The notes under the pieces were generated by a model, which worked only from the letters and a program-made list of their open reading frames with translations, had not been told where the DNA came from and did no database searches. This document shows positions 1 through 7,386 of a DNA stretch of 20,113 nucleotides, in pieces. Each line of letters starts with the position of its first letter. The stretch's first letter is position 1. This DNA is from Solirubrobacterales bacterium 70-9 (GTDB taxonomy: Bacteria > Actinomycetota > Thermoleophilia > Solirubrobacterales > 70-9): the NCBI GenBank assembly GCA_001898095.1, contig MKSH01000018.1, forward strand, positions 6,417 through 26,529, in the 5' to 3' direction. The position numbers and the translations under genes were made by a program.

Positions 1-444
1 GGGCCCGCGATCGTCGGCTTCTCCCCGCAGGAGGGGACGATCGGCGGCGGCACCGCCGTCCAGATCAGCGGCGGCGGCTTCGAAGGCGCGACCGCGGTGA
101 CGTTCGGCGCCCGGCCGGCGCGCTCGTTCGAGATCAAGTCGCCGAACCTGATCGAGGCGGTCGCCCCTGCCGTGCCGCGCGGGGACAACGTGCGCATCCA
201 CGTCACCGCGCCGGGCGGCACCGCGAGCACGAACCGCAACTTCACCTTCATCGGTTGCCACGTGCCGCGGGTGCAGGGCGAGCGGATCCGGCGGGCGTGG
301 AAGACGGTCGTCGCCGCGGGCTGCAAGAGGGGCGAGCTGAACTTCGTACGGACCGCGCGCAGGCCGCTGCGGGTGGTCGGCGAGTCGCCGCGTCCCGGCA
401 CCTGGCTCGACCCGGGCTCGCCGGTCGACCTGCTCGTGCGCTGA
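1..444 (+). CDS. TIG/IPT plus PASTA-like surface protein, 3' end (partial)
   Basis: The reading frame is open from the first base, so the gene starts upstream of the window; the last 147 codons are present. The visible part begins with an IPT/TIG-type immunoglobulin-like domain: GFSPQEG, GTAVQISGGGF, AVTFG and a strand ending NFTF are typical of that fold. After a Cys (CHVPRVQG) follows a PASTA-like repeat of about 60 residues: VP-x-V-x-G at its start, a helix with AGC, then the ESPRPGTWLDPGSPVDLLV ending, which matches the usual 'sPapGt.v..Gs.V.l.v' pattern. Such proteins are normally exported and act at the cell surface; PASTA units bind peptidoglycan or act as spacers. No signal peptide can be seen because the N-terminus is missing. 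The downstream gene is 219 bases away with its own promoter signals, so this is probably the end of a transcription unit. Confidence 0.8.
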   Translation, partial: GPAIVGFSPQEGTIGGGTAVQISGGGFEGATAVTFGARPARSFEIKSPNLIEAVAPAVPRGDNVRIHVTAPGGTASTNRNFTFIGCHVPRVQGERIRRAWKTVVAAGCKRGELNFVRTARRPLRVVGESPRPGTWLDPGSPVDLLVR

Positions 445-556
445 GGCGCGCCTCACGCGCGACCTCACGCCTGGCGCCTTGCGTGGTTCCTTATCCGCCG
501 TATAGCCGGAAAACGAACCGCGCAGACGCATCCCCGCCGTTTGGATGGGCGGGCCT

Positions 557-581
557 GTTTGGTGGCCTGGGGGCCGGGTAC
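557..581 (+). promoter_or_regulatory. sigma-B/sigma-F-like promoter
   Basis: GTTTGG (557-562), 13 bases, then GGGTAC (576-581). This agrees closely with the general-stress sigma-B/F consensus GTTT(AA)-N12-15-GGGTA(T). It would start transcription near 588, giving a leader of about 75 bases before the 24-residue membrane peptide at 664. A housekeeping-type alternative, TTGCGT-N16-TATAGC (479-506), lies further upstream. Assignment is by motif only. Confidence 0.5.
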
Positions 582-663
582 GACCCAGCGTCCGAGGGAG
601 AGAACCTCGCCCGTGCCGCGACCCGCGGCGCGTGAAGACCCCCGTCAGAAGGAGGCCTTGCCC

Positions 664-738
664 ATGACCATCGTCTGGATCCTCATCGTCATCATCCTGG
701 TGCTGTTGGTGATCGCGCTGGCCCGTCGCGTGCTCTAG
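664..738 (+). CDS. 24-residue single-pass membrane peptide
   Basis: ATG at 664 is preceded by a strong ribosome-binding site (AGAAGGAGG ending about 8 bases upstream). The product is only 24 residues: MTIVW, then an almost pure Ile/Leu/Val helix, ending in ALARRVL. It is a single transmembrane segment with a positively charged C-terminal tail, so the tail is expected on the cytoplasmic side. Tiny hydrophobic peptides of this type are common in soil actinobacteria and often stress-induced; no biochemical role is known to me. The sigma-B-like promoter at 557-581 fits such regulation. A hairpin starts at its stop codon. The strong Shine-Dalgarno sequence is the main reason to believe in the gene. 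Confidence 0.65.
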   Translation: MTIVWILIVIILVLLVIALARRVL

Positions 739-804
739 GCCGGGGGGCTCAGCGCTCCCTCCCCGGTCTCCGGCCTTCCCCTATCGGGCCATTTTTACCG
801 GCCC
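738..804 (+). terminator. Hairpins after the small membrane peptide
   Basis: Two possible stem-loops follow the TAG stop: CCGGGG (741-746) with CCCCGG (761-766), which can alternatively be paired as GGCCGG (738-743) with CCGGCC (770-775); and GGGCC (786-790) with GGCCC (800-804) around an AT-rich loop. There is no clear T-run after either stem, as is usual for terminators in high-GC actinobacteria. Confidence 0.35.
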
Positions 805-867
805 TTCACTTCGTACCAAGAATCGCGCGCCACCCTCGCTTCACCACCCAACGAGAGGAGGCAGGCG

Positions 868-1077
868 ATGGCGCAGATTCTGGTTTTGACCGATCCGTCC
901 GAGACCGACGGCGAGGTCGTCTACAGCGAGAGCGTGGGCTCGGTCCACCTCGAAGGACACGCGGGAGATCAGCTGGTCGAGCGGCTGCGCTGGGCGGTCC
1001 GGGACGCCCAGGTGGCCGAGCACCGGGCGGTGCTGCGCGCCGCAGCGGCACCCGAGGAACGCCCCGCCGCGGCCTGA
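868..1077 (+). CDS. Small acidic protein of unknown function, 69 aa
   Basis: ATG at 868 has a good ribosome-binding site (GAGAGGAGGCAGGCG directly upstream). The 69-residue product starts MAQILVLTD, has a predicted beta-rich first half (GEVVYSESVGSVHLEG) and a helical second half (DQLVERLRWAVRDAQVAEHR), and ends in an Ala/Pro/Glu-rich tail. There is no signal peptide, membrane segment or recognisable catalytic motif. The gene is followed by a strong hairpin (1087-1129), so it looks monocistronic. I do not recognise the family; the belief that it is real rests on the Shine-Dalgarno sequence, the codon usage and the terminator. Confidence 0.6.
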   Translation: MAQILVLTDPSETDGEVVYSESVGSVHLEGHAGDQLVERLRWAVRDAQVAEHRAVLRAAAAPEERPAAA

Positions 1078-1086
1078 CCGCCGGCT

Positions 1087-1129
1087 GCGTTCGCACTTTC
1101 CCGTAACCGGTAGGGGGAACTGCGAACGC
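1087..1129 (+). terminator. Stem-loop terminator after the 69-aa gene
   Basis: GCGTTCGCA (1087-1095) pairs perfectly with TGCGAACGC (1121-1129). After one mismatch the stem continues with six more pairs (1097-1102 with 1114-1119, one of them a G-T wobble) around an 11-base loop. It begins 10 bases after the TGA. The arm contains GTTCGCACTT, the same 10-mer found in the long hairpin at 3014-3060. Confidence 0.6.
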
Positions 1130-1144
1130 CCCGGGGGCGGCCGG

Positions 1145-1182
1145 GTGGACATTTTAATTCGCGTCACGTATAGTGACGCGAA
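1145..1182 (+). promoter_or_regulatory. Leaderless promoter with TetR-type operator palindrome
   Basis: TGGACA (1145-1150), 18 bases, TATAGT (1169-1174) form a -35/-10 pair that would start transcription within a base or two of the ATG at 1183. There is no Shine-Dalgarno sequence, so the mRNA is probably leaderless. A perfect inverted repeat, TTCGCGTCAC (1158-1167) and GTGACGCGAA (1173-1182) with a 5-base centre, overlaps the -10 box and ends at the base before the ATG. Its size and position are those of a TetR-family operator, so the regulator encoded next is expected to repress itself and the downstream glycosyltransferase. Confidence 0.7.
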
Positions 1183-1794
1183 ATGAGTACCACGCGCACC
1201 TACCGTCAGACGCGCCGGGCCGACGCGACCGAGCGCACCAAGGCGACGATCCTCGCCGCCGCCCAGGCCGCCTTCCGCGCCGACCCGGCGGGCGATCCCT
1301 CGCTCGAGGCGGTCGCCGAGCGGGCCGGGGTCAGCACCCGCACCGTGATCCGCCAGTTCGGCTCCAAGGACGGGCTGATGCAGGCGGCGATCGAGGACGG
1401 GATGGCGACCAGCGCCACCGACCGGCGGGTCGAGGCGGGCGACGTCGCCGGCGCGATCCGCAAGCTCACCGCCCACTACGAGGCCGACGGCGACGAAGTG
1501 ATCCGCTGGCTCGCCCTCGCCGACCGCCTCCCGCACGTGCGCCGGATCACCGAGCGCGGCGCCGCGATGCACGTCGAATGGGTCGAGACGGCGTTCGCGC
1601 CCGACCTCGATGGGCTCCCCCGGGCCGCCCGCCGCGCCCGCGTCGGCGCGATCGCCACCGCCCTCGACGTCTACACCTGGCACCTGCTGCGCCGGCGCGA
1701 AGGGCTGGGCGCCGAGGCCACCCGCAGTGCGATCCGCAACCTGGTGGACGGGGCGCGCACGGCGGGGCAGCCGGCCGAGGCGGCCGCCCGATGA
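1183..1794 (+). CDS. TetR/AcrR family transcriptional regulator
   Basis: The 203-residue protein has the TetR layout: an N-terminal DNA-binding domain (about residues 15-65) with AAQAAF, then the helix-turn-helix LEAVAERAGVSTRTVIRQFG (41-60) followed by SKDGLMQAAI, and a helical ligand-binding domain of about 130 residues. It most likely represses by binding the palindrome at 1158-1182 immediately before its own start, and releases DNA when a small molecule binds. Its TGA overlaps the ATG of the glycosyltransferase (ATGA), so the two are translationally coupled and co-regulated. The start at 1183 is preferred because promoter and operator end exactly there and no ribosome-binding site precedes it. 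The ligand cannot be read from the sequence. Confidence 0.9.
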   Translation: MSTTRTYRQTRRADATERTKATILAAAQAAFRADPAGDPSLEAVAERAGVSTRTVIRQFGSKDGLMQAAIEDGMATSATDRRVEAGDVAGAIRKLTAHYEADGDEVIRWLALADRLPHVRRITERGAAMHVEWVETAFAPDLDGLPRAARRARVGAIATALDVYTWHLLRRREGLGAEATRSAIRNLVDGARTAGQPAEAAAR

Positions 1795-3017
1795 AGGTCC
1801 TCGCCTACACCTCGCCCGCCCGCGGCCACCTGAACCCGATGATGGGACCGCTGCTGGAGCTGCGCCGACGCGGCGCCGAGGTCCACGTGCGCACGCTCTC
1901 CGCCGGGGTCGAGTCGGTCCGCGCCGCCGGGCTCGAGGCCGAGCCGCTCGCCCCCGCGATCGAGGCGATCGAGCACACCGACCACCTCGCCTCCAACCAG
2001 ATGGCCTCCGGCGCCCGCTCCTACGCGACCCTCGGGGCGCGCGCCCCGCACGAGGTCCCCGACTTCGAAGCCGCCCTCGACGCGATCGGCCCCGACCTCG
2101 CCCTGGTCGACTGCACCACCTACGGCGCCAAGGCGGTGGCCGAGCGGGGCGGCATCCCCTGGGCCGAATCGCAGCCGTTCCTGCTCCAGGAAAGCGCCCC
2201 CGGGGTGCCGGCGGCAGGGCTCGGGATGCGACCGCTGCGAGCGCCGCTCGGCCCGCTTCGCGACCGCCCGCTGAGCATGGTCGCGAGCCGCTTCGACTCC
2301 CGCTTCCGCCTGCCGCCGGTGAACGCCGGGCGCCGCGCCGCCGGCCTGCCACGGCTCGCCCACATCGCCGAATCGCACCACCGCGCCCCGCTCACGCTCT
2401 ACTACACCGCCGAGCCGTTCGACTATCCGCGCCCGCTGCCGCCGAGCGTGCGGATGGTCGGGCCGGGACTCTGGGACCCGCCCGCCGCGGCGCCGGTCGA
2501 GCTGCCCGCCGGGGACCGTCCCCTGGTCCTGGTCGCCTGCTCCTCGGAGTTCCAGGACGACGGCGCGATCGCCGCCACCGCCCTGGCCGGGCTGCGCGAC
2601 CGCTACCGCCTCGTCGTCACCACCGCGGGCGTCGACCCGGCCTCGCTTGGCGATCACGGCGACGCGCTGGTCGACCGCTTCCTCCCCCACGGCGAGATCC
2701 TCCCCCACGCCGACGTCGTCGTCTGCCACGGCGGCATGGGGGTGACCCAGAAGGCGCTCTCCTTCGGGGTGCCGGTCTGCGTCGTGCCGTGGGGACGGGA
2801 CCAGCTCGACACCGCCGCCCACGTGGTCGAGGCGGAAGCGGGGACGCGAGTGTCGCGCCGCAGGCTCTCCCCCGCCCGGCTCGCCGTCGCGGTCGAGAAG
2901 GCGCGCACCTGCCGTCCCGGCGCCGCCCGGGTGAAGGCGGGCTACGAGGCGACGGGCGGCGCCTCAGCCGCGGCAGACGCCCTCGAAGCCCTCCTCTCCC
3001 CCGCCCCCGCGCGGTGA
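1791..3017 (+). CDS. GT1-family glycosyltransferase (MGT/UGT-like)
   Basis: A 408-residue glycosyltransferase of the GT-B fold, family GT1, related to macrolide glycosyltransferases and UDP-glucosyltransferases. The N-terminus MKVLAYTSPARGHLNPMMGP is the typical acceptor-side start with the catalytic His region (GHLNP). In the C-terminal half, LPHGEILPHADVVVCHGGMG carries the donor-binding HGG (residues 313-315), and PWGRDQ (333-338) supplies the Asp-Gln pair that contacts the sugar in this family. It would transfer a sugar from a nucleotide donor to a small lipophilic acceptor, often as self-resistance, detoxification or natural-product tailoring. Control by an adjacent TetR regulator fits a detoxification role. 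The acceptor is unknown. It overlaps the regulator by 4 bases and ends in the hairpin shared with the convergent ligase gene. Confidence 0.88.
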   Translation: MKVLAYTSPARGHLNPMMGPLLELRRRGAEVHVRTLSAGVESVRAAGLEAEPLAPAIEAIEHTDHLASNQMASGARSYATLGARAPHEVPDFEAALDAIGPDLALVDCTTYGAKAVAERGGIPWAESQPFLLQESAPGVPAAGLGMRPLRAPLGPLRDRPLSMVASRFDSRFRLPPVNAGRRAAGLPRLAHIAESHHRAPLTLYYTAEPFDYPRPLPPSVRMVGPGLWDPPAAAPVELPAGDRPLVLVACSSEFQDDGAIAATALAGLRDRYRLVVTTAGVDPASLGDHGDALVDRFLPHGEILPHADVVVCHGGMGVTQKALSFGVPVCVVPWGRDQLDTAAHVVEAEAGTRVSRRRLSPARLAVAVEKARTCRPGAARVKAGYEATGGASAAADALEALLSPAPAR

Positions 3018-3060
3018 GTTCGCACTTATGGCCGCTATGCGGCCATAAGTGCGAACTCAC
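3014..3060. terminator. Perfect 22-bp bidirectional hairpin between convergent genes
   Basis: The arm 3014-3035 is exactly complementary to 3039-3060, leaving a 3-base loop (TAT). The TGA stop of the glycosyltransferase (3015-3017) lies inside the left arm, and the last base of the TAG stop of the acyl-CoA ligase (3062-3060 on the other strand) is the end of the right arm. The structure is the same on both strands and can stop transcription from either side. It shares GTTCGCACTT with the hairpin at 1087-1129. Confidence 0.85.
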
Positions 3061-4682
3061 TAGGGGCGCTGCAGGAGGGCGGCGTCGGCGATCGCGGACT
3101 CGCGGACGCGAAAGTGCATCTTCTTGCCGGTCGCGGTCATCGGCAGGGAGTCGACGAGGCGGTAGGCGCGGGGGCGCTTGTAGTCGGCGAGCATCGGATG
3201 CTCGCGGCAGTGAGCGTCGAGGGAGGCGGCGGTCAGCTCCTCCGCGGCGTCCGACGCGGGGACGACGTAGGCGACGATCAGTTCGCCCCAGCGCTCGTCG
3301 GGCAGCCCGACCACGCAGGAGTCGGCGACGCCGGGGTGCTCGTTCAGCACCTCCTCGACCTGCACCGGGTGGACGTTCTCGCCGCCTGAGATCAGCATGT
3401 CGTCGCCGCGCCCGACGATCGTCACGAAGCCTTCGGCGTCCCAGGTCGCCAGGTCCCCGGTGTGGAACCAGCCGTCGCGGAAGCGCGCCGCCCCTTCCTC
3501 CGCATTGTTGACGTAGGCATACCCCGCCTTCGGCGTGCGGACGACGACCTCGCCGACCTCCTCCCCGTCGCGCGCCACCGGATTGCCCGGATCGGCACCG
3601 TCGCCCTCTCCCGGCCCGGGCCGCGCGACGACCACGTCGTCGTCGGTGCAGGCCCGCCCCGCCGAGCCCGCGTGGGCGGGCAGGTCGGCCGGGCGTAGGA
3701 AGGTGTTCCAGAACGACTCGGTGGTCCCGTAGCCGTTGAAGATCCGCGGCGTCAGCACCTCTTGGTAGAGCAGACAGGCCTCGCGCTCGAGCGGCGCACC
3801 CATCGTCACGATCCCGCGCAGGCTGGCGAGGTCCCGCGGCGCCCGTCGCTGCTCCTCGGCCAGCATCGCCAGGTTGGTCGGCGCGCCGACCAGAAACGTG
3901 AGCCCGCGGGCGGCGACCAGGTCCAGCACCGCCGCCGAGTCGAACGCCCGCAGCGACACCGCCGCCGCGCCGACGTAGAAGACCGGGTTCGGCCCGCCCG
4001 AGTAGAGCCCGCCGCGATGGAACCAGGGGGTCATGTTCAGGGTGACGTCGTCGGGGGCGAGCGGGAAATGCATGATCACGTCGTGGGCGCTCATCACCTC
4101 GACCACGTCGTTCAGCGAGACCCCCTTCGGCAGCCCGGTCGTCCCCGAGGTGTAGAGGCGGGTCGTCTCGCCGTAGACGTCGCGGTCGGGGAGCGGCGGC
4201 GGGGACGCGTCGGTCGCCAGCAGCGCGTCGAAGTCCTCGCCGACCACCGCGGTCCAGTCGGGGCTGTGGGAGGCGAGCGCGAGCGCCTCGCGCGCCGCCG
4301 GCCCGAGCTCGGCGTCGAAGATGAACGCCGCCGGCGCCGAATCGTCGAGGACGTGGGCCGTTTCGCCGGCCGAGAGGCGGAAGTTGATCGGCGTCGCCAC
4401 CGCCCCGAGGCGCATCGCGGCGAGCCAGGTGAGCGCGAACTCGGGCCCGTTGAAGAGTTGGAAGACGACCGTCTGCCCGGGCCGGACGCCGCGCGCGGCA
4501 AGCTCCCCGGCCAGCCGCTCGACGTCGGCCCAGAGCTCCGCGTAGGTCCAGGTCCGCTCCCCCTCGGCCTCCCCCAGCGCCGGGCGGTCGGCGAAGCGGC
4601 TCGCGTTGCGGGCGACCCCGGCCAGGTAGCCGAAATCGCGCTCGAAGACGCCGCGGAAGGGGGTTGGGTCGTACTCGTACAA
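3060..4682 (-). CDS. Acyl-CoA synthetase (class I adenylate-forming, AMP-dependent ligase)
   Basis: The 540-residue protein carries all landmarks of the ANL superfamily: the phosphate-binding loop TSGTTGLPKG (178-187), NGYGTTE (316-322), WFHTGDL (405-411), the hinge region GRGDDMLISGGENVHP (424-439) and the C-terminal catalytic lysine in LPMTATGKK (K520). It activates a carboxylic acid with ATP to an acyl-adenylate and then forms the CoA thioester. The sequence resembles fatty-acid or aromatic-acid CoA ligases; the exact substrate cannot be read. An insertion rich in Gly/Asp/Pro (about 354-373) lies before the hinge and is not typical. The start is a TTG at 4682 with GCGAGGAG about 10 bases upstream. 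The gene is divergent from the propeller gene at 4759 and convergent with the glycosyltransferase. Confidence 0.9.
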   Translation of the reverse strand: MYEYDPTPFRGVFERDFGYLAGVARNASRFADRPALGEAEGERTWTYAELWADVERLAGELAARGVRPGQTVVFQLFNGPEFALTWLAAMRLGAVATPINFRLSAGETAHVLDDSAPAAFIFDAELGPAAREALALASHSPDWTAVVGEDFDALLATDASPPPLPDRDVYGETTRLYTSGTTGLPKGVSLNDVVEVMSAHDVIMHFPLAPDDVTLNMTPWFHRGGLYSGGPNPVFYVGAAAVSLRAFDSAAVLDLVAARGLTFLVGAPTNLAMLAEEQRRAPRDLASLRGIVTMGAPLEREACLLYQEVLTPRIFNGYGTTESFWNTFLRPADLPAHAGSAGRACTDDDVVVARPGPGEGDGADPGNPVARDGEEVGEVVVRTPKAGYAYVNNAEEGAARFRDGWFHTGDLATWDAEGFVTIVGRGDDMLISGGENVHPVQVEEVLNEHPGVADSCVVGLPDERWGELIVAYVVPASDAAEELTAASLDAHCREHPMLADYKRPRAYRLVDSLPMTATGKKMHFRVRESAIADAALLQRP

Positions 4683-4758
4683 AGGGCCGGTGCTCCTCGC
4701 GGCGAACTCTATTCGGCGCTACCTTGCGCTCCGCTCCCCCTTCCCCGCGTCCCACGAG

Positions 4759-6792
4759 ATGGAGAAGACCTTGCCCGCACGCCGCCGCCCGTCCCCGCTC
4801 CTGGTCCTCGCCGTAGTGCTCATCGCCCTCGCCGCGCTCCCCGGCACGGCGCTCGCGGCGGGCGGGACGATCACCGGCACCGTGCCGCGGACCGGGATGG
4901 ACGTCGCGCTGATGGCGGCGACGCCGGGCGCGAAGGCCCCGGTCCGACTCGGCGGCGCCCGCAGCGGCAGGGGCGGCGTCTTCAAGCTCCACTACCGCGG
5001 CAACCGAGGGGGGAGCGTCAAGTACCTGCTCGCGACCCGGCCCGGCGGGGGCGCCGAAGCGGGCTTCCCGGTCGGCGGCCAGAGCTACCGCCTGGGGGCG
5101 GTGTTGGGCGAGGGTGACGTGCCCTCCGCGGCAGTGGTGAACGAGCGGACCACGGTCGCGATGGGCTTCGCGATGGCCCAGTTCATCGGCGCGGGCGACC
5201 GCGTCGCGGGGCCGACCCCCGGCCTGGGCAACGCGGCGGCGATGAGCGGTGACCTGGTGACGATCACGGGCGGCCTCAGCCAGGTGCTGCGTCAATACCC
5301 CAACGGCCGCTCGACCTCCACCCTGCCGACCTTCAACTCACTCGCCAACCTGCTGGCGGCGTGCCGCGCCCAGGACGCCGCCTGCAGGCGACTCCTGTCC
5401 CTGGCGCGGACTCCCGGCGGCGCCCCCGCGCCCGACACCCTCGCCGCCGTGGCGAACATCGCCCGCGACCCCTGGCACAAGGTCCGCGACCTCTACCGGC
5501 TCTCGCTCGCCCCGGCGGTCGCCGCCCGCTGGCGACCGGCGCTGGGGCCGCGGCCGGGCGAAGCCCCCGACGGCTGGACCCTGGCCCTGCGCTTCGAAGG
5601 CGAACCGAAGACCCTCGACGGCCCCGGCAACTTCGCCATCGACGCCGAAGGCAACCTCTGGGTCGGCAACAACTACGCCTACAGCCGCCGGTCGCGGCAG
5701 CCCGCCTGCGGCAGCGAAGTGCTCTCCCGTTTCACCCCGACCGGGCAGACCTACCCCGGCTCCCCCTATAAGGGCGGCGGCCTCAGCGGGGTCGGCTTCG
5801 GCGTCGCGATCGACCGCTCCGACCGCGTCTGGGCGACCAACTTCGGCTTCGAAGGCAAGGGCTGCCAGACCGAAGCCGACCACTTCACCGCCTCCGTCTT
5901 CGACCTCGACGGCACCCCGCGCTCGCCGGAAGGTGGCTGGCCCGTCGGCAGCATCAGCTGGCCGCAGGGGACCGTCGTCGACCAGAGCGAAAACGTCTGG
6001 GTCGCCAACTGCGGCAACGACAGCGTCACCCGGATCGCCGCGAACACGACCCCGCTGCGGCCGACCGGCCCGCCGCCGAGCGCGGTGAACTTCCCCGGCT
6101 CCCAGATCACCGCGGGCAGCAGCGTCGGCTTCGAACGCCCCTTCGCCGACGCGATCGACGCCGAAGGCCACGTCTTCGTCACCGGCAACGCCAGCAACTC
6201 GGTCGCCGAGCTCTCCCCGAGCGGCGCGCCGCTCGACCTGATCAGCGGCGGCGGCCTGCACCTGCCGATGGGCCTCGTCGCCGACGACAACGGCTACGTC
6301 TGGGTCTCCAACTCGCGCTGGGTGGTCGCCCCCTGCCCCGGCGTCCGCACCGGCAAAGAAGTGTCCGAAGCGGAGCCGAAGGGCGGCGGCAACGTCACCC
6401 TGATCAAGCCGGACGGGACGCCGGTGGCGAAGCCGATCACGGCGGGCGGGCTGCGCAATCCCTGGGGGATCACGGTCGACGGCGACGACCACGTCTGGGT
6501 CGCCAACTTCGGCGGCCAACGGCTGACCGAGCTCTGCGGCAGCGACACCGGCACCTGCCCGCCGGGCAGGCAGCAGATCGGCGCCCCGATCTCGCCGCCG
6601 AGCGGCTACGGCTTCGACGGCCTGGTCCGCAACACCGGCGTCATCGTCGATCCCTCCGGCAACGTCTGGCTGGCGAACAACTGGAAGAACCTGCCGATCC
6701 AGACCAACCCCGGCGGCTACCAGATCGTCGCCTACCTGGGCCTCGCCGCGCCGGTCAAGAGCCCCCAGATCGGCCCGCCGCAACGGCCCTGA
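4759..6792 (+). CDS. Secreted NHL/virginiamycin-B-lyase-like beta-propeller protein
   Basis: A 677-residue exported protein. The N-terminus has ARRRPS, a hydrophobic stretch and a signal-peptidase site at ALA-AGG (about residue 36). Residues 37-250 form an N-terminal region starting GGTITGTVPRTG, which looks like a small beta domain, followed by helices. From about residue 270 six or more propeller repeats follow, each with a 'D..GN(V/L)WV.N' strand: NLWVGNNY, RVWATNFG, NVWVANCG, YVWVSNSR, HVWVANFG and NVWLANNW. Such propellers bind or act on extracellular ligands; the fold also includes virginiamycin B lyase and SMP-30, but no catalytic residues are assigned here. ATG 4759 is in frame with a TTG at 4771 that has GGAGAAG at suitable spacing, so the true start may be four codons later. 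The next gene begins 26 bases downstream. Confidence 0.8.
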   Translation: MEKTLPARRRPSPLLVLAVVLIALAALPGTALAAGGTITGTVPRTGMDVALMAATPGAKAPVRLGGARSGRGGVFKLHYRGNRGGSVKYLLATRPGGGAEAGFPVGGQSYRLGAVLGEGDVPSAAVVNERTTVAMGFAMAQFIGAGDRVAGPTPGLGNAAAMSGDLVTITGGLSQVLRQYPNGRSTSTLPTFNSLANLLAACRAQDAACRRLLSLARTPGGAPAPDTLAAVANIARDPWHKVRDLYRLSLAPAVAARWRPALGPRPGEAPDGWTLALRFEGEPKTLDGPGNFAIDAEGNLWVGNNYAYSRRSRQPACGSEVLSRFTPTGQTYPGSPYKGGGLSGVGFGVAIDRSDRVWATNFGFEGKGCQTEADHFTASVFDLDGTPRSPEGGWPVGSISWPQGTVVDQSENVWVANCGNDSVTRIAANTTPLRPTGPPPSAVNFPGSQITAGSSVGFERPFADAIDAEGHVFVTGNASNSVAELSPSGAPLDLISGGGLHLPMGLVADDNGYVWVSNSRWVVAPCPGVRTGKEVSEAEPKGGGNVTLIKPDGTPVAKPITAGGLRNPWGITVDGDDHVWVANFGGQRLTELCGSDTGTCPPGRQQIGAPISPPSGYGFDGLVRNTGVIVDPSGNVWLANNWKNLPIQTNPGGYQIVAYLGLAAPVKSPQIGPPQRP

Positions 6793-6818
6793 CGGCCTGA
6801 GGCCCTAGGCTGGGTCCC

Positions 6819-7379
6819 TTGGCACCGTTCTTCGCACGCGGTCAGGGCGACGGCTCGCGCCGCAACCGCTGGACCGACCGGATCATCGGCATCGTCGTCG
6901 GCGTCGTGCTCGGGCTCGGTGTGCTCGTCTACTTCGTCTTCGTCCACTCGGAAGGGACGATCGACGCGCCCAAGATCCACGAAAACGGGTCCGCCGAAAC
7001 GCCGCCCCCAGCCGAATCCGGCACGCCGGAACTGCCCGCCGAAGGCGAACCCGCCGGCAAGCCCGCCGAAGAAGGAGAAGGCAAGGGCGGCAAGTCGGCA
7101 AAGCCGGCGAAGAAGCCGATCCCGGTGGTCGAAGTGTTCGGCGGCGCCCCGCCGCAAGAATCCGGCCCCAAGCAGCTCCACTTCGTGAAGGGCGAACGCG
7201 CCCAGTTCATCGTCGAAACCAACGAACCCTTCTCCTTCGAAATCAAGGGCCTCGGCATCACCGAGTCGATCGAACACACCGCGACGATCTCCTTCAACGC
7301 GACCAGGACCGGCCAGTTCCCGGTGGTCGCGACGGCGACGCTGATCGGCGTCGCCGACATCCAGATCACGAAGAAGTGA
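6819..7379 (+). CDS. Membrane-anchored protein with degenerate cupredoxin-like domain
   Basis: A 186-residue protein with a TTG start. A charged cytoplasmic head (RRNRWTD) precedes one transmembrane helix (about 21-43). A Pro/Glu/Ala/Gly/Lys-rich linker follows (about 45-105), then a C-terminal domain of about 75 residues (LHFVKGERAQFIVETNEPFS ... GQFPVVATATLIGVADIQI). The strand pattern of that domain resembles the single-domain cupredoxin fold seen in many actinobacterial exported proteins, but the His/Cys/Met copper ligands are missing. It probably has a structural or binding role outside the membrane. A TAGGCT box sits 7 bases before the TTG and there is no Shine-Dalgarno sequence, so it may be leaderless; it may also be read through from the propeller gene 26 bases upstream. 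Glu is coded almost only by GAA in the linker. Confidence 0.65.
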   Translation: MAPFFARGQGDGSRRNRWTDRIIGIVVGVVLGLGVLVYFVFVHSEGTIDAPKIHENGSAETPPPAESGTPELPAEGEPAGKPAEEGEGKGGKSAKPAKKPIPVVEVFGGAPPQESGPKQLHFVKGERAQFIVETNEPFSFEIKGLGITESIEHTATISFNATRTGQFPVVATATLIGVADIQITKK

Positions 7380-7386
7380 TGGGACG

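Noticed and set aside
841..2352. 503-codon - strand open frame opposite the TetR and glycosyltransferase genes
   Set aside because: Composition is Arg/Gly/Ala-rich without motifs, while the + strand genes have complete family signatures and regulatory sites.
2617..5295. 892-codon open frame on the - strand
   Set aside because: It overlaps the acyl-CoA ligase in another frame and runs across the glycosyltransferase and propeller genes; its product is low-complexity Arg/Gly/Pro/Ala-rich, as expected from a high-GC shadow frame.
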